DNA from: Paenibacillus xylanilyticus
GTDB taxonomy: Bacteria; Bacillota; Bacilli; Paenibacillales; Paenibacillaceae
Assembly (NCBI RefSeq): GCF_013359935.1
Contig: NZ_JABMCB010000177.1
Span: 1 to 64,000 of the forward strand
Direction of reading: 5' to 3'
Length of the DNA stretch: 64,000 bases
Both the position numbers and the translations under genes were made by a program. The notes beneath the pieces were generated by a model. The model saw nothing but the letters and a program-made list of their open reading frames with translations. It ran no database searches and had not been told where the DNA came from. The number at the start of each line of letters is the position of its first letter. The first letter of the stretch is position 1. Shown piece after piece: positions 52,709-63,617 of this stretch.

Positions 52709-53524
52709 TCAGGAGACCTTATGCTCAATTCTCAGCTTGTCTGCAACCATTGCGATGAACTCGCTATTGGTTGGTTTCGACTTGCTGATGTTGATGGTGT
52801 AGCCAAAGAGGTGGCTGATGCTGTCGATGTTTCCGCGTGTCCAGGCTACTTCAATCGCATGGCGAATGGCACGTTCGACGCGGGACGGCGTTGTTTTGAA
52901 TTTTTCGGCAATGGCAGGGTACAGCGTTTTGGTGATCGCACCCAAAATTTCGATATTGTTATATACCATTGTAATCGCTTCGCGCAAATACTGATATCCT
53001 TTAATATGCGCAGGAACGCCGATTTCATGTATGATGGACGTGATGCTGGCATCCAGGTTTTTGTGTTTGCCCATAGGCACCACATTGGATTTGTTCATAA
53101 ACATGGATGAGCTGCTGCTGGTGCCTGAAGAGACGGTTGACTGGGATCCAACAAGCTGGCGTACCCGGTTAGCGAGCACTTCCATGTCAAATGGTTTGAG
53201 GATGTAATAAGAAGCTCCGAGTTGCACGGCACGCTGTGTGATATTCTCTTGACCGAATGCCGTAAGCATGATCACTTTCGGTTGCGGATTCAGGTTCAAA
53301 TTGCGCAGACGTTCCAAGACACCCAATCCATCCAGGTGAGGCATAATAATATCCAGAATCAATACATCCGGTACATCACGGCTTTGCTCCAACAACTGCA
53401 ATACTTCTTCACCGTTGTAGGCAATTCCGGTAACTTCCATATCTTCCTGTTCGGATATATATTCGGCAAGCAAATTCGTAAATTCACGATTATCATCAGC
53501 CAGCAATACCTCAATTTTTTGCAA
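52709..53524 (-). CDS. spo0A: Sporulation master regulator Spo0A
   Basis: Response regulator that starts sporulation when phosphorylated by the phosphorelay. 271 residues from a TTG start (53522-53524), 8 bases after AGGAGG; a longer in-frame ATG (53563) is unlikely. Receiver domain: acidic pocket 10-11, phosphorylation Asp near 58 (VLILDIIMP), Thr and Lys (LKPFD). C-terminal DNA-binding domain with [21 protein letters not shown] (about 200-220) and [17 protein letters not shown]. Confidence 0.97.
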   Translation of the reverse strand: MQKIEVLLADDNREFTNLLAEYISEQEDMEVTGIAYNGEEVLQLLEQSRDVPDVLILDIIMPHLDGLGVLERLRNLNLNPQPKVIMLTAFGQENITQRAVQLGASYYILKPFDMEVLANRVRQLVGSQSTVSSGTSSSSSMFMNKSNVVPMGKHKNLDASITSIIHEIGVPAHIKGYQYLREAITMVYNNIEILGAITKTLYPAIAEKFKTTPSRVERAIRHAIEVAWTRGNIDSISHLFGYTINISKSKPTNSEFIAMVADKLRIEHKVS

Positions 53525-53578
53525 AACGGTATCCTCCTTTGGTTTAACCACGGTTTCGTACATTTCCTTACAGGTTAA

Positions 53579-53607
53579 ATTTTCGACACAGGCGAGGAAA
53601 TTCCTTC
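53579..53607 (-). promoter_or_regulatory. Sigma-H promoter (Ps-like) of spo0A
   Basis: On the minus strand GAAGGAATT (plus 53599-53607) matches the -35 consensus RNAGGAWWW, and GTCGAAAAT (plus 53579-53587) resembles the -10 RNNGAATWW, 11 bp apart. The -10 overlaps a 0A box, as at the B. subtilis Ps promoter. Confidence 0.75.
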
Positions 53608-53699
53608 TGTCGAAAATTATTTTTCTTTATTTTTTTTTCGCGTTACTATATAATAAATAATTTATTTCATTATGTGATAATAATCTTTTCCATTCGACA
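53582..53699. promoter_or_regulatory. Three 0A boxes upstream of spo0A
   Basis: TGTCGAA or its complement TTCGACA occurs at 53582-53588, 53608-53614 and 53693-53699. This heptamer is the Spo0A-binding consensus, so self-regulation is likely. The third box is next to the spoIVB terminator. Confidence 0.8.
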
Positions 53700-53739
53700 A
53701 AAAATCTTAAGGCGGTTTAACCAGCCTTAAGATTTTTTG
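53699..53739 (-). terminator. Terminator overlapping the spoIVB stop
   Basis: AAAAAATCTTAAGGC and GCCTTAAGATTTTTT pair around GGTTTAACCA. The hairpin covers the last codons of spoIVB (stop 53717-53719) and carries T runs on both strands. Confidence 0.85.
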
Positions 53740-55048
53740 CTTTTTCCTTTTTGATCATGACTCCGGCATCCTGTAACATCCACTCAATAAAACATCCATA
53801 ACCTGATTTCGGATCATTCACAAACACATGTGTCACTGCACCAACCAGCTTGCCGTTTTGTACGATTGGGCTTCCGCTCATTCCCTGTACAATGCCGCCA
53901 GTCTTATCAAGCAGCTTCGGATCGGTAATCCGAAGGACCAGACCTTTGGTTGCAGGTTCCGATTGATCGGCCACATGTACAATGTCTATAGAGAAACGCT
54001 CAACCTGCTGTCCATCCACAACAGTCAAAATTTCTGCCGGTCCTTCCTTCACTTCATGTGAGAAAGCAACAGGAATTCCTTTGGAGTATAAACTGTGATC
54101 TGGATTGTCAGACATCTTGCCGAATATGCCAAAAGCCGTATTACGCTCAATATTGCCTAAAATTTTGCTTTCCTTAAGAAAATGTGCACGCTTCTCACCC
54201 GGATCGCCGGATTCACTTTTCGAAATGGACGTGACATTCGACTGAACAATTTGACCACTGCCGACAACAATGGACGTTTGAGTATTCATATCTGTAATTA
54301 CATGTCCCAATGCACCATATACGCCTTGATCAGGCGCATAGAACGTCAAAGTGCCTACTCCGGCTGCAGAATCACGAATGTACAATCCAAGTCTCCAGGC
54401 TTGATCTTCGGCATCATATGCTGGCTTTAATTGCGTCTTAACCGTTTCCTTCCCGCGTTTCAATACAACATCGATGCCCTTTTTGCTTTTTCCCGCTTGC
54501 TCCACAGCTTCTGCAACACCTGCAACACCATCGAGACGTTTACCATTCATATGGGTAATCAGATCGCCAAGCTTAATTCCTGCGGCTTCTCCTGGGGAGA
54601 CCCTCTGATCTCCTTCAGCACGTACCAAGTGATGACCTACAACCAATATGCCAGCTGACTTCACTTTTACGCCAATGGTTTGACCCCCGGGTACAACTCG
54701 CAAATCCGGAATGACGTTTACATTCACCGTTTTGACCGGAATTTTGCCCCACAACTTCAACGTTAATTTTGCTTGCCCCGTCTGCTGGGGATGCAAATGC
54801 AACGGTTGCTGCTTCGTGACATGTACAGCTTGCTCCTGCCCATCCAAACCGACGATATCGGGTCTGTCTACAACGGCACTTGAAGCAGCCGGTACAGCGA
54901 GTCGTACATCAGCTTGCCTGCCTGCAAATACCTGTAATTCGTCAGGCAATGAGGCATAACTCTGCACAGGCTGAATCGCCTGGCTGATCACACATAGAAA
55001 GAAGGCAAATAAAAGACCTAGCAATTTCTTCCTGAGGGGGGAATTCAA
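53717..55048 (-). CDS. spoIVB: SpoIVB peptidase
   Basis: Forespore-secreted serine peptidase that cleaves SpoIVFA and so triggers sigma-K processing. 443 residues. N-terminal signal/anchor helix (8-28), a PDZ domain (about 120-200), and the S55 peptidase with GALGHVITD (His) and the catalytic Ser in VQGMSGSPIV (about 393). TTG start (55046-55048) with GGGAG 11 bases upstream. Confidence 0.94.
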   Translation of the reverse strand: MNSPLRKKLLGLLFAFFLCVISQAIQPVQSYASLPDELQVFAGRQADVRLAVPAASSAVVDRPDIVGLDGQEQAVHVTKQQPLHLHPQQTGQAKLTLKLWGKIPVKTVNVNVIPDLRVVPGGQTIGVKVKSAGILVVGHHLVRAEGDQRVSPGEAAGIKLGDLITHMNGKRLDGVAGVAEAVEQAGKSKKGIDVVLKRGKETVKTQLKPAYDAEDQAWRLGLYIRDSAAGVGTLTFYAPDQGVYGALGHVITDMNTQTSIVVGSGQIVQSNVTSISKSESGDPGEKRAHFLKESKILGNIERNTAFGIFGKMSDNPDHSLYSKGIPVAFSHEVKEGPAEILTVVDGQQVERFSIDIVHVADQSEPATKGLVLRITDPKLLDKTGGIVQGMSGSPIVQNGKLVGAVTHVFVNDPKSGYGCFIEWMLQDAGVMIKKEKAKNLKAG

Positions 55049-55150
55049 TGGCTGTCACACTCCCTTTGCTTCTTTCGCTTGACGAAAGGTGGTCGCCAAT
55101 TGCGTACCTATAAGATAACCTTGCCCCCAGGCTTTTATTACTGTCAATCA

Positions 55151-56887
55151 TTACGCCGGCCGCTCGTTTCCCCCTTTTTTGGCTTCCGCCAAATTCAGCA
55201 TTTCCTGTGCGTGATGCAGCGTTTTTTCTGTAATTTCAACACCACCCAGCATACGTGCCAATTCCTTCACTCTGCCCTCGTTTGACAGCGATTCCACCTG
55301 CGTCATGGTACGCCCGTCAACGACATGTTTTTCGATCAGATACTGGTGATCTGCCATACAGGCCACTTGTGGCAAGTGCGTAATCGAAAATACCTGACAG
55401 GTAGAAGATAAGCGGAACAATTTTTCCGCAATGGATTGAGCTGCTCTTCCGCTTACACCGGTATCCACCTCGTCAAAAATTAACACAGGAATTCGGTCAT
55501 GTCGTGCGAAAATACTCTTCATGGCAAGCATCATTCGGGACAGCTCACCGCCCGATGCAATTTTACCAAGCGGACGCAAAGGTTCACCCGGATTCGGCGA
55601 TATGAGGAATTCCGCATTATCCGCTCCCTGACGACTTAGCCGAAGCCTGCGACCGTTCCATTCGATCCCCTTGGGATCTTCTGACGGCGTAATCTGCACA
55701 CGCAGCGTTGTACGCTCCATCTGTAAATCCTTCAGCTCACTCTCCACCTGTGCAGCGAGTTCTTCGGCACACTGTTTCCGGACTCGGCTCAAATCCTCTG
55801 CAGAATCCATCACCAGAACCAGCAGCTTGTCGCGCTCTGCACGGAGCTTCTCCAACCGCTCATCCTTGTTTTCCAGCTGGTCGGTTTCATGGCTGATTTG
55901 TTCATAATAATTGAGAATGAGTTCAACACTGTCCCCATACTTCCGTCTCAGTCCAGAGATTAGGTTTAAGCGCTGCTCCACTTCCTCCAGTCTGCCGGGG
56001 TTAAACTCAATTTTCTCACGGTAATCCCTCAGCTGGAATGTAGCATCCTCTAATTGATAAAACGCGGACTGCAGCTGCTCCACTATAGGCTGGAGTCCTT
56101 TACTGTCATAACCGGAGATATCTTCAATACGTGACAGGGCAATACTAACTGCCTCGAGCCCGCGTTGACCACTGAGCAGATCATAGGCACCGGCAACACT
56201 GTCCATCATTTTCTCACTATGGGATAGTTTGACCCGTTCTTCACCGAGTAATTCATCTTCCCCATGTGTCAGTCCGGCTGCAGCAATCTCTTCCAGTTGA
56301 AAACGATACATGTCCAACAGTTGATAAGCCCGCTGACTCGACTCCTGAAGGGCACGCAGTTCTTTTTCAGCAGTAATAAACCGGCTGTACCGTTCCTGAT
56401 ATTCCGATTTCACTGGACCAATCACTGCAGCACCGTAGGTGTCCAACAACCCCAAATGGCTTTCAGCACGAAGTAAACTTTGATGTTCATGCTGACCATG
56501 GATATTAATCAGTTTTTCCCCCACTTCACGCAGCATCGTCAGATTGACCAACTGCCCGTTAATGCGGGATGTACTTTTACCCTGGGTATTCAGTTCCCGT
56601 CTAATGACGAGGTGTTCTTCAGGTTCACATTGGATACCGAGCTTTTCAAGGGTTTCCCACACCGGGTGACCCTGCTCCATCTCAAAAAGAGCCTCCATTT
56701 CGGCCTTGTCACAACCGTAACGAATCAGATCAGCCGAACTCCGGCCACCAGCGATCAAACCGAGCGCATCGATAATGATCGATTTACCCGCACCCGTTTC
56801 TCCAGACAACACATGAAACCCTGCGTGGAATACAACGTCCACTTCTTCTACTACAGCCAGATTACGAATCGATAATGTAACTAACAT
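55151..56887 (-). CDS. recN: DNA repair protein RecN
   Basis: SMC-like ATPase acting early at double-strand breaks. 578 residues. Walker A GETGAGKS (about 30-37), central coiled coil, signature SGGELSRMMLA (about 440) and Walker B VLIFDEVDTGVSG (about 465). Start ATG 56885-56887 (MLVTLSIRN), 11 bases after GGAGG. Confidence 0.96.
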   Translation of the reverse strand: MLVTLSIRNLAVVEEVDVVFHAGFHVLSGETGAGKSIIIDALGLIAGGRSSADLIRYGCDKAEMEALFEMEQGHPVWETLEKLGIQCEPEEHLVIRRELNTQGKSTSRINGQLVNLTMLREVGEKLINIHGQHEHQSLLRAESHLGLLDTYGAAVIGPVKSEYQERYSRFITAEKELRALQESSQRAYQLLDMYRFQLEEIAAAGLTHGEDELLGEERVKLSHSEKMMDSVAGAYDLLSGQRGLEAVSIALSRIEDISGYDSKGLQPIVEQLQSAFYQLEDATFQLRDYREKIEFNPGRLEEVEQRLNLISGLRRKYGDSVELILNYYEQISHETDQLENKDERLEKLRAERDKLLVLVMDSAEDLSRVRKQCAEELAAQVESELKDLQMERTTLRVQITPSEDPKGIEWNGRRLRLSRQGADNAEFLISPNPGEPLRPLGKIASGGELSRMMLAMKSIFARHDRIPVLIFDEVDTGVSGRAAQSIAEKLFRLSSTCQVFSITHLPQVACMADHQYLIEKHVVDGRTMTQVESLSNEGRVKELARMLGGVEITEKTLHHAQEMLNLAEAKKGGNERPA

Positions 56888-56941
56888 CAGCCAAAGCACC
56901 TCCGGATGACAAACTCAGCAATTATGTTTTGAATCGTATTT

Positions 56942-57391
56942 TTAGGAAATGTAACCCATAATTCGCTCAATAACCGTGACGCTGTTATCTTCAGTACGAC
57001 AGATGATGAGAATCGTATCGTCACCACAGATTGTACCCATGACTTCCGTCCATTCGATATTATCGAGCAATGCCGCGATGGAATTTGCCGTTCCAGGCAG
57101 ACATTTCATCACAACCAGATTGTTGGTATGGTCTATGTGGAGAAAATTATCCACCAATGCCCGCTTCAGCTTCTGGATCGGGTTATACCGCTGGTCTGTT
57201 GGCAAAGAATACTTATACCGTCCATCATCCATCGGTATTTTAATTAATAACAATTCTTTAATATCACGGGATACCGTGGCCTGAGTCACCTGAAAACCGG
57301 CTTGACGCAGCGCTTCAACCAGATCATCCTGGGTTTCTATTTCATTCTGACTAATAATTTCACGTATCTTAATGTGTCGTTGTCCTTTCAT
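56942..57391 (-). CDS. ahrC: Arginine repressor AhrC/ArgR
   Basis: Hexameric regulator of arginine biosynthesis and catabolism. 149 residues. N-terminal winged helix with [14 protein letters not shown] (about 34-47), C-terminal arginine-binding domain with [11 protein letters not shown] and [12 protein letters not shown] (about 120-131). GGAGG precedes the ATG. Confidence 0.96.
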   Translation of the reverse strand: MKGQRHIKIREIISQNEIETQDDLVEALRQAGFQVTQATVSRDIKELLLIKIPMDDGRYKYSLPTDQRYNPIQKLKRALVDNFLHIDHTNNLVVMKCLPGTANSIAALLDNIEWTEVMGTICGDDTILIICRTEDNSVTVIERIMGYIS

Positions 57392-57426
57392 ACATGCCTC
57401 CAGTTCAAATAGTTGCCACTGATCTT

Positions 57427-57915
57427 TCAGTCCAAATCATCACCATCGTATACATCTTCCTCATAATCCATCAATCGGATGACATTAACGCTGGATTCTT
57501 CCGTATCCACATACAATAGGCCTTCACAGCCTGGATACAGCAATAAATAATACAAAAAACGATCTCTTATGGCCGGACCTGTAAAATCCACCGGCTGTCT
57601 GCGCCGGGAGGTCTTTACCAGATACCTGATCTCATCACGCTCAGCAACATAATCAACGAACAGCCGACTGTAAAAAACGGACTCATTGACTTCAAAGGCG
57701 AGCGGTATTTTCATTTTGCCTCCGATGACTTCATACCCTTCTGCTTCAAGCAGATCAACAGCCGGGGAATGCTGAATATCGGAATTCAGTTGAATCCCTG
57801 ACAAACTTACCGGTAACGGTCGATTGAGCCATTTACGTAAGCCGTAGAACAGCCATATGATTAAAATGACAGCAAGTACACCAATAACGATCGTGTCAGA
57901 TTGCTCATTCATCAT
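57427..57915 (-). CDS. Hypothetical membrane-anchored protein
   Basis: 162 residues with one N-terminal transmembrane helix (about 9-27), then a soluble domain with [21 protein letters not shown] and an acidic C-terminus ([11 protein letters not shown]). The position between tlyA and ahrC is unlike B. subtilis. I do not recognise the family; it may be Paenibacillus-specific. Ribosome site GAGGTG with two tandem ATG codons. Confidence 0.75.
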   Translation of the reverse strand: MMNEQSDTIVIGVLAVILIIWLFYGLRKWLNRPLPVSLSGIQLNSDIQHSPAVDLLEAEGYEVIGGKMKIPLAFEVNESVFYSRLFVDYVAERDEIRYLVKTSRRRQPVDFTGPAIRDRFLYYLLLYPGCEGLLYVDTEESSVNVIRLMDYEEDVYDGDDLD

Positions 57916-57997
57916 CGTTCACCTCGAAGACTTATTCGAGGTCCAGCAGTCAATCTCCTGTTATTAGGATCACCTTTCCAGCGAAAAGAAACCCATC

Positions 57998-58843
57998 CTA
58001 TGATGAGTTTCCCGTAAAAGTATGAGCAGCTTCCATTGCAACCTGATGCGCAAGTGCATCAAGTGAAGCCGGGTCCTTCTCTTGTTGTGATGCGCCCGGT
58101 TCTTCCAGACGCCAATGAGCGAGAAATTCGATATTACCTTCTCCACCTGTGATAGGGGAAAAGGTTAAGCCCTTAAGACCTAGCCCAAGCTCATTCGCAA
58201 AATGGAGCATGGTTTCCAGCACTTCCTTGTGTACTTTTGGATCTCGCACGACTCCCGACTTGCCCACCTTTTCACGTCCTGCCTCAAATTGAGGTTTGAT
58301 CAAAGCAACAATGTCTGCCGGCTGCTTCAGAAGTGCAAGCAGCGGAGGCAAAATAATGCGCAGAGATATAAAGGATACATCTATGCTGGCAAAGTTCGGT
58401 ACAGGCCCAATGAGGTCTTCAGGAGTTACATAACGAAAATTAGTTCTTTCCATCACGGTAACCCGGTCATCGTTGCGTAGGGACCAGTCCAACTGATTAT
58501 AACCTACATCAATCGCATATACATGAGAGGCTCCATGCTGTAAAGCGCAATCCGTAAACCCACCAGTTGACGAGCCGATATCGAGCATGACCAGACCGTT
58601 CATGTCGAGACCGAAGTGTCGAATGGCTTTTTCAAGTTTCAATCCGCCTCGGCCTACATACGGATGCACCGAGCCTTTGACTTTCAGTTCAGCTTCCCGC
58701 GGTATTTTCATGCCTGCCTTTTCGATTCGTTCATTGTTGGCATACACCAGTCCAGCCATGATTGCCGCTTTTGCCTTCTCACGACTCTCATAATAACCCT
58801 GCTCGACCAGCAGAACATCGATTCGTTCTTTCGGGAGTGACAT
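57998..58843 (-). CDS. tlyA: TlyA family rRNA 2'-O-methyltransferase
   Basis: 281 residues: an S4 RNA-binding domain (about 5-65) followed by a FtsJ-type methyltransferase with LDIGSSTGGFTDC (about 87-99) SAM motif and the catalytic KDKE-type Lys/Asp/Lys positions. In Mycobacterium TlyA methylates rRNA; the Bacillus homologue is YqxC. Normal length; AGGAGA before the ATG. Confidence 0.92.
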   Translation of the reverse strand: MSLPKERIDVLLVEQGYYESREKAKAAIMAGLVYANNERIEKAGMKIPREAELKVKGSVHPYVGRGGLKLEKAIRHFGLDMNGLVMLDIGSSTGGFTDCALQHGASHVYAIDVGYNQLDWSLRNDDRVTVMERTNFRYVTPEDLIGPVPNFASIDVSFISLRIILPPLLALLKQPADIVALIKPQFEAGREKVGKSGVVRDPKVHKEVLETMLHFANELGLGLKGLTFSPITGGEGNIEFLAHWRLEEPGASQQEKDPASLDALAHQVAMEAAHTFTGNSS

Positions 58844-58907
58844 GTCTTTCTCCTATCCTATCGTTCATTCATTTTATTTTGATGATACATCCATGTTTTC
58901 TTTTCAA

Positions 58908-60815
58908 TTAAGAAGGAAAACGGGTTCTCGACATACCATAAGAGGATTGAGCTGCCAAACTGCGCAACTGCACACATACATTTTCCACAGTAAGTCCAAC
59001 CTCAGCCCGTTGTTCGTTGATGCTGCCGTGTTCAATGAAGCGATCCGGGATGCCCATAAGCTGAACATGTACATCATGGAGACCCTGCTCAGCGTAAAAT
59101 TCAAGAACAGCGCTACCCATACTGCCCGCTTGCGAAGCTTCTTCAAGCACAATCAGTTTCGTGCCACGAACCGCCAGATCACGAAGCATTTGTTCGTCGA
59201 GTGGTTTGAGGAAACGGGCATTGATAACTCCAGCTGTAATGCCTTCCTTTTTGACGGTTTCGGCTGCTTCTTCAGCGATTTGAACCATGGAACCTGAAGC
59301 TATGACGGCATAGCCTTCAGATGGCCGCAGCTGTTCCCATGTACCGATTGGAATCGGTACGAGCTGCTCATCCATAGGTACGCCTACCACATTGTTCCGA
59401 GGGTAGCGATAAGCAATCGGGCCTTCATTATAATCAAGCGCCGTCTTCATCATATGGCGCAGTTCATTCTCATCTTTTGGCATCATGAGTACAATGTTGG
59501 GGATATGTCTCATAAAGGCCACATCATAAACCCCTTGGTGTGTCTCACCATCTGGTCCCACAAAACCCGCACGGTCGATGGCAAAAATCACATTGGCGTT
59601 ATGGCGACAAATATCATGCACGATCTGATCATAAGCACGCTGCATAAACGTCGAATATACAGCAAAGATCGGCTTCAGCCCTTCCATGGCAAGTGCTGCA
59701 CACATGGTTGCAGCATGCTGTTCAGCAATCCCCACATCAATCATGCGATCCGGGAATTCCTTGCTGAACGGAATAAGTCCTGAGCCTGTTGGCATGGCAG
59801 GTGTAACAGCTACAATTCGCTGATCTTCCTTGGCAAGCTCAACCAGTGTTTGCCCGAATATTTCGGTATACATTGGTTTGCCCACTGCCTTAAGAACCTG
59901 ACCGGATTCAATTTTGTACGGCGAGATACCATGCCATTTGTGTGAGTCTGCCTCAGCAGGCTGGTATCCTTTCCCCTTGGTTGTAAGAACATGAACGAGG
60001 ACAGGGCCTTCAACGTTATCCGCCTGTTTAAACGTTTCAATCAATTTGGGAATATCATGTCCATCTATGGGTCCCAAATAAGTGAAACCCAGTTCCTCAA
60101 ACAAGACACCCGGAACCATCATGTATTTGACACTGTCTTTGATCCAGCTCGCCGATTTGGCCAGACGGTCTCCAATGGCAGGAATCTTTTTGAGTATTCC
60201 TTCCACATCATCTTTGGCTTTTAGATAATGACGATCGGAACGGATTTTGCTTAAATATTTATGCATCGCCCCGACATTGGGAGCAATGGACATTTCGTTA
60301 TCATTAAGAATAACCATCAGCTTTTTCTGCTCATGACCAATGTGATTGAGTGCCTCGAAGGCCATACCACCCGTAAGCGCCCCATCCCCAATCATGGCGA
60401 TGACCTGATTCTCTTCACCCTTGAGATCACGCGCAAGCGCCATCCCCATGGCTGCAGACAATGAAGTACTGCTGTGACCAGCTTCCCATACATCATGTTC
60501 GCTTTCATTACGTTTGACAAATCCGCACAATCCATTGTGCTGACGCAACGTATCGAAACGGTCCATTCGTCCGGTAAGAATTTTATGCACATACGCCTGA
60601 TGCCCTACATCGAATATCATTTTGTCTGCCGGACTGTTATAGCAGTAGTGCAGGGCTACCGTGAGCTCAACCACGCCTAAATTCGGTGCCAGATGCCCCC
60701 CGGTCACGGACAATTTCTCAATCAGAAACTGCCGAATCTCTGCGGACAATAAAACAAGATCATCCTGGGACAACGATTTTAGATCACTGGGTTGTTTAAT
60801 TTGTGGAAGCAGCAC
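58908..60815 (-). CDS. dxs: 1-deoxy-D-xylulose-5-phosphate synthase
   Basis: First enzyme of the non-mevalonate isoprenoid pathway, joining pyruvate and glyceraldehyde 3-phosphate. 635 residues. Thiamine diphosphate motif GDGALTGG (about 142-149), pyrimidine domain ([10 protein letters not shown], about 366) and C-terminal transketolase domain. GTG start (60813-60815) behind GGGGAG. Confidence 0.97.
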   Translation of the reverse strand: MLLPQIKQPSDLKSLSQDDLVLLSAEIRQFLIEKLSVTGGHLAPNLGVVELTVALHYCYNSPADKMIFDVGHQAYVHKILTGRMDRFDTLRQHNGLCGFVKRNESEHDVWEAGHSSTSLSAAMGMALARDLKGEENQVIAMIGDGALTGGMAFEALNHIGHEQKKLMVILNDNEMSIAPNVGAMHKYLSKIRSDRHYLKAKDDVEGILKKIPAIGDRLAKSASWIKDSVKYMMVPGVLFEELGFTYLGPIDGHDIPKLIETFKQADNVEGPVLVHVLTTKGKGYQPAEADSHKWHGISPYKIESGQVLKAVGKPMYTEIFGQTLVELAKEDQRIVAVTPAMPTGSGLIPFSKEFPDRMIDVGIAEQHAATMCAALAMEGLKPIFAVYSTFMQRAYDQIVHDICRHNANVIFAIDRAGFVGPDGETHQGVYDVAFMRHIPNIVLMMPKDENELRHMMKTALDYNEGPIAYRYPRNNVVGVPMDEQLVPIPIGTWEQLRPSEGYAVIASGSMVQIAEEAAETVKKEGITAGVINARFLKPLDEQMLRDLAVRGTKLIVLEEASQAGSMGSAVLEFYAEQGLHDVHVQLMGIPDRFIEHGSINEQRAEVGLTVENVCVQLRSLAAQSSYGMSRTRFPS

Positions 60816-61099
60816 GAGAATCTCCCCGCTTTCCTAGATTGTTTGATTGTTTGGGTAATGCTTTTTATTACATAATTTATTAAATGACATTAAATCATTA
60901 TAACATAAAAGAACAGGAATCATAATTTGCGGCACCATACTCCAGTTTACGAGCATTTTCGCCAGCAAGCCAAATGGATTGACCCATCATTATGTATCCG
61001 TAATGTCAAAAGTACAAACGGTGTGCAAAAAGCACATTAATATAATTACACCGATCTGAATCTTACGAATCAGCAACAAAAGAGTTTCATGGCAAGTGC

Positions 61100-62005
61100 C
61101 TAGTGATCTCTGCGCATTAAATAATCAGCAATTTCCATCAAACGCGATGAATCTTGCAACTCAGCTCTGCCAAGGGCGTCTTTTGCTGATTGTGTCAGGA
61201 GTCTCACCTGCTCCAGTGAAGCTTCCATGCCAATAAAGAATGGATAAGTCACCTTTTGCTGATTCACATCACTTTGGGTTTTCTTGCCCATTTTCTGTTC
61301 ATCCCCAGTGAGATCGAGGATATCATCCTGAATCTGGAATGCTAGACCAAGATCACGTCCGAACACACGCAATGCTTCTAATTGCCCCTCAGTTGCGCCA
61401 CCGATACGAGCACCAGCCAGTAAGGAAAATACGATCAGGTCACCCGTTTTGTGCATATGAATGTATTGCAGTTGTTCCAGATCCGTCATTCCCTGCTCGC
61501 CTTCCATATCAGCCACTTGTCCGCCTACCATGCCGCGGGCCCCAGCTAGCTCGGAAAGATCTTCAACAATGGAAAGCAATGCTTCTGCCGGCACACCACT
61601 CTTGCGGCCAGCCTGCACAACACAATAAAAAGCATGCGTTAACAAGGCATCTCCAGCAAGAATAGCCGTTGCTTCACCATAAACCTTGTGATTCGTTAAT
61701 TTTCCCCGACGGTAGTCATCATTATCCATTGCAGGCAGGTCATCGTGGATAAGAGAATAGGTATGTACCATTTCCACGGCGCAGGCTACCGGAAACGCAG
61801 CTGTACGCTGCGCACCGAGGGCTTCCGCCGCAGCGACGACCAGAAGAGGACGAAGGCGTTTGCCTCCGGCCATAAGTGAATACTGCATCGCGTCACGTAA
61901 GGACTGAGGTACATCCCAGTGAACTGGAATAACTTCCTTTAATGCTTCCGTTACCTGATCCGTTGTATTTTGAAGATATTGTTCAAAGGAAAGACGACTA
62001 CTCAT
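61100..62005 (-). CDS. ispA: Farnesyl diphosphate synthase
   Basis: Builds C15 prenyl diphosphate. 301 residues. First aspartate-rich motif HDDLPAMDNDD and second DDILD are intact, with GKRLRP at the N-terminus. The ATG overlaps the xseB stop by 8 bp. The 284-bp gap 60816-61099 toward dxs shows no gene and no clear terminator. Confidence 0.96.
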   Translation of the reverse strand: MSSRLSFEQYLQNTTDQVTEALKEVIPVHWDVPQSLRDAMQYSLMAGGKRLRPLLVVAAAEALGAQRTAAFPVACAVEMVHTYSLIHDDLPAMDNDDYRRGKLTNHKVYGEATAILAGDALLTHAFYCVVQAGRKSGVPAEALLSIVEDLSELAGARGMVGGQVADMEGEQGMTDLEQLQYIHMHKTGDLIVFSLLAGARIGGATEGQLEALRVFGRDLGLAFQIQDDILDLTGDEQKMGKKTQSDVNQQKVTYPFFIGMEASLEQVRLLTQSAKDALGRAELQDSSRLMEIADYLMRRDH

Positions 62006-62255
62006 TAATTTCACCGCTCTCAACTTCGGTAGCTCCGAACGGCTTCTTGCGAAGTTCCCCATCTTCTTCTACGATCATCTCAATCTTACGTTCCACTTGT
62101 TCCAGCTTGAGTCCGCACAGCTGCGAAAGTTTCATGCCTCGCTGAAACAGATCAATCGCCTGCTCCAACGGAACATCTCCATGCTCCAGCTGAGCCACGA
62201 TATCCTCAAGTGCCGCCATTGCCTCTTCAAAATTCAGTTCCGGTTCATTCGCCAT
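61998..62255 (-). CDS. xseB: Exodeoxyribonuclease VII small subunit
   Basis: 85 residues; the conserved NFEEAMAALEDIVAQLEHGDVPLEQAI and FQRGMKLSQLCGLKLEQVE helical hairpins. Overlaps xseA by 11 bp and ispA by 8 bp. Confidence 0.96.
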   Translation of the reverse strand: MANEPELNFEEAMAALEDIVAQLEHGDVPLEQAIDLFQRGMKLSQLCGLKLEQVERKIEMIVEEDGELRKKPFGATEVESGEINE

Positions 62256-63609
62256 GGATGTTGTCGTCCTCCTTCATTCCCCAAACCTGACAGTCCAGCT
62301 GTCCGTCTGTTAATTTGATTTTGATAGAATCTCCGGGCTGTACTTCCTTTAACGATTTGATTAGCCTCTGCTCCTGTTCGTCATATACCAGACTATATCC
62401 GCGGGACATGACTTTTAGCGGGCTAAGAGCATCGAGATGGCGTACGGAAGATTTCCATTGCTGCTGCTTTGATCTGACGATAGACCTCATCGCAAGTTCC
62501 AGCTGACGACGTGCTGCTGCATTCTCACGTTGTGCTGTATTGACTTGTTCTCGTGGATTAAAACGCTGCAGGGCTGCACGGAGACGCTCCTGTTTTTCTG
62601 CAGTCCATTTCACTCGTGTATCCACAGTCCTCAAAAGGCGCTGATGCATCATATCCAATCGCTCGGTGTGCTGCATCAATGTCCGCCTTGGATGAACAAG
62701 GACCGGCGAACGTTGTAATCTCGCAAGGCGCTCACGGTTATGGACAGCACGTTGACGAAGACTATGCTGGAGCTGACGCTGCCTTAGCGCAATCTGGTCC
62801 AACAACTCGGCACGATTAGGTACGGCCAGTTCAGCAGCAGCTGTAGGCGTCGCAGCACGCAGATCTGCTGCAAAATCTGCAATGGTAAAATCCGTTTCGT
62901 GTCCTACTGCAGAAATAACAGGAATGTCTGAACCTACGATGGCTCTTGCGACCATCTCTTCATTGAAAGCCCATAACTCCTCAAGTGAGCCCCCGCCTCG
63001 GCCCACGATCAGCACATCAGCCTCACCAAGAAGATTCAGATTGCGAATAGCTTTTACGATCGAAGGCGCAGCGCCCTTGCCCTGTACCAATACGGGATAC
63101 AAAAGCACTTTGGCAGAAGGATATCGGCGTTGCAATGTAATCATGATATCTCGTACTGCAGCTCCCGTAGGTGAGGTAACAACACCAATCGTTCCGGGAT
63201 ACCGAGGAATAGCCCGTTTTCTGGACGAAGAGAAAAGCCCCTCTTCCTCAAGCTTCTTCTTCAGCTGCTCATAGGCCAGATAAAGGCTTCCAATACCGTC
63301 AGGCTGCATATGAGTGGCGTAGAATTGATATTGACCGTCCCGCTCATACACCGAGACATTGCCACGAGCAACAACCCTTGCACCCTCTTTTGGTACAAAG
63401 GGCAATCGCTGATTGTGGGACGCGAACATAATCGCCTTAATTCGGCTGTCCTTGTCCTTCAATGTAAAATACATGTGACCGCTGGAGTGATGTGTGAAAT
63501 TGGATATCTCTCCACGCAGCCAGACGTCCGACAGGACCTGATCGGATTCCAGTTTCATCCGGATATACCGATTCAGGTCTTTGATGGAGTAGATCTGCCG
63601 CTCTGCCAC
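62245..63609 (-). CDS. xseA: Exodeoxyribonuclease VII large subunit
   Basis: 454 residues. N-terminal OB fold (DVWLRGEISNFTHHSSGHMYF), then the catalytic domain with RGGGSLEELWAFNEE (about 185-199) and SAVGHETDFTI (about 213-223), followed by a long helical region. GTG start (63607-63609). Confidence 0.96.
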   Translation of the reverse strand: MAERQIYSIKDLNRYIRMKLESDQVLSDVWLRGEISNFTHHSSGHMYFTLKDKDSRIKAIMFASHNQRLPFVPKEGARVVARGNVSVYERDGQYQFYATHMQPDGIGSLYLAYEQLKKKLEEEGLFSSSRKRAIPRYPGTIGVVTSPTGAAVRDIMITLQRRYPSAKVLLYPVLVQGKGAAPSIVKAIRNLNLLGEADVLIVGRGGGSLEELWAFNEEMVARAIVGSDIPVISAVGHETDFTIADFAADLRAATPTAAAELAVPNRAELLDQIALRQRQLQHSLRQRAVHNRERLARLQRSPVLVHPRRTLMQHTERLDMMHQRLLRTVDTRVKWTAEKQERLRAALQRFNPREQVNTAQRENAAARRQLELAMRSIVRSKQQQWKSSVRHLDALSPLKVMSRGYSLVYDEQEQRLIKSLKEVQPGDSIKIKLTDGQLDCQVWGMKEDDNIHGE

Positions 63610-63617
63610 GGTTAAAC

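Noticed and set aside
52501..52758. 85-codon plus-strand frame between the reductase and spo0A
   Set aside because: It reads through the spo0A terminator and lacks a ribosome site.
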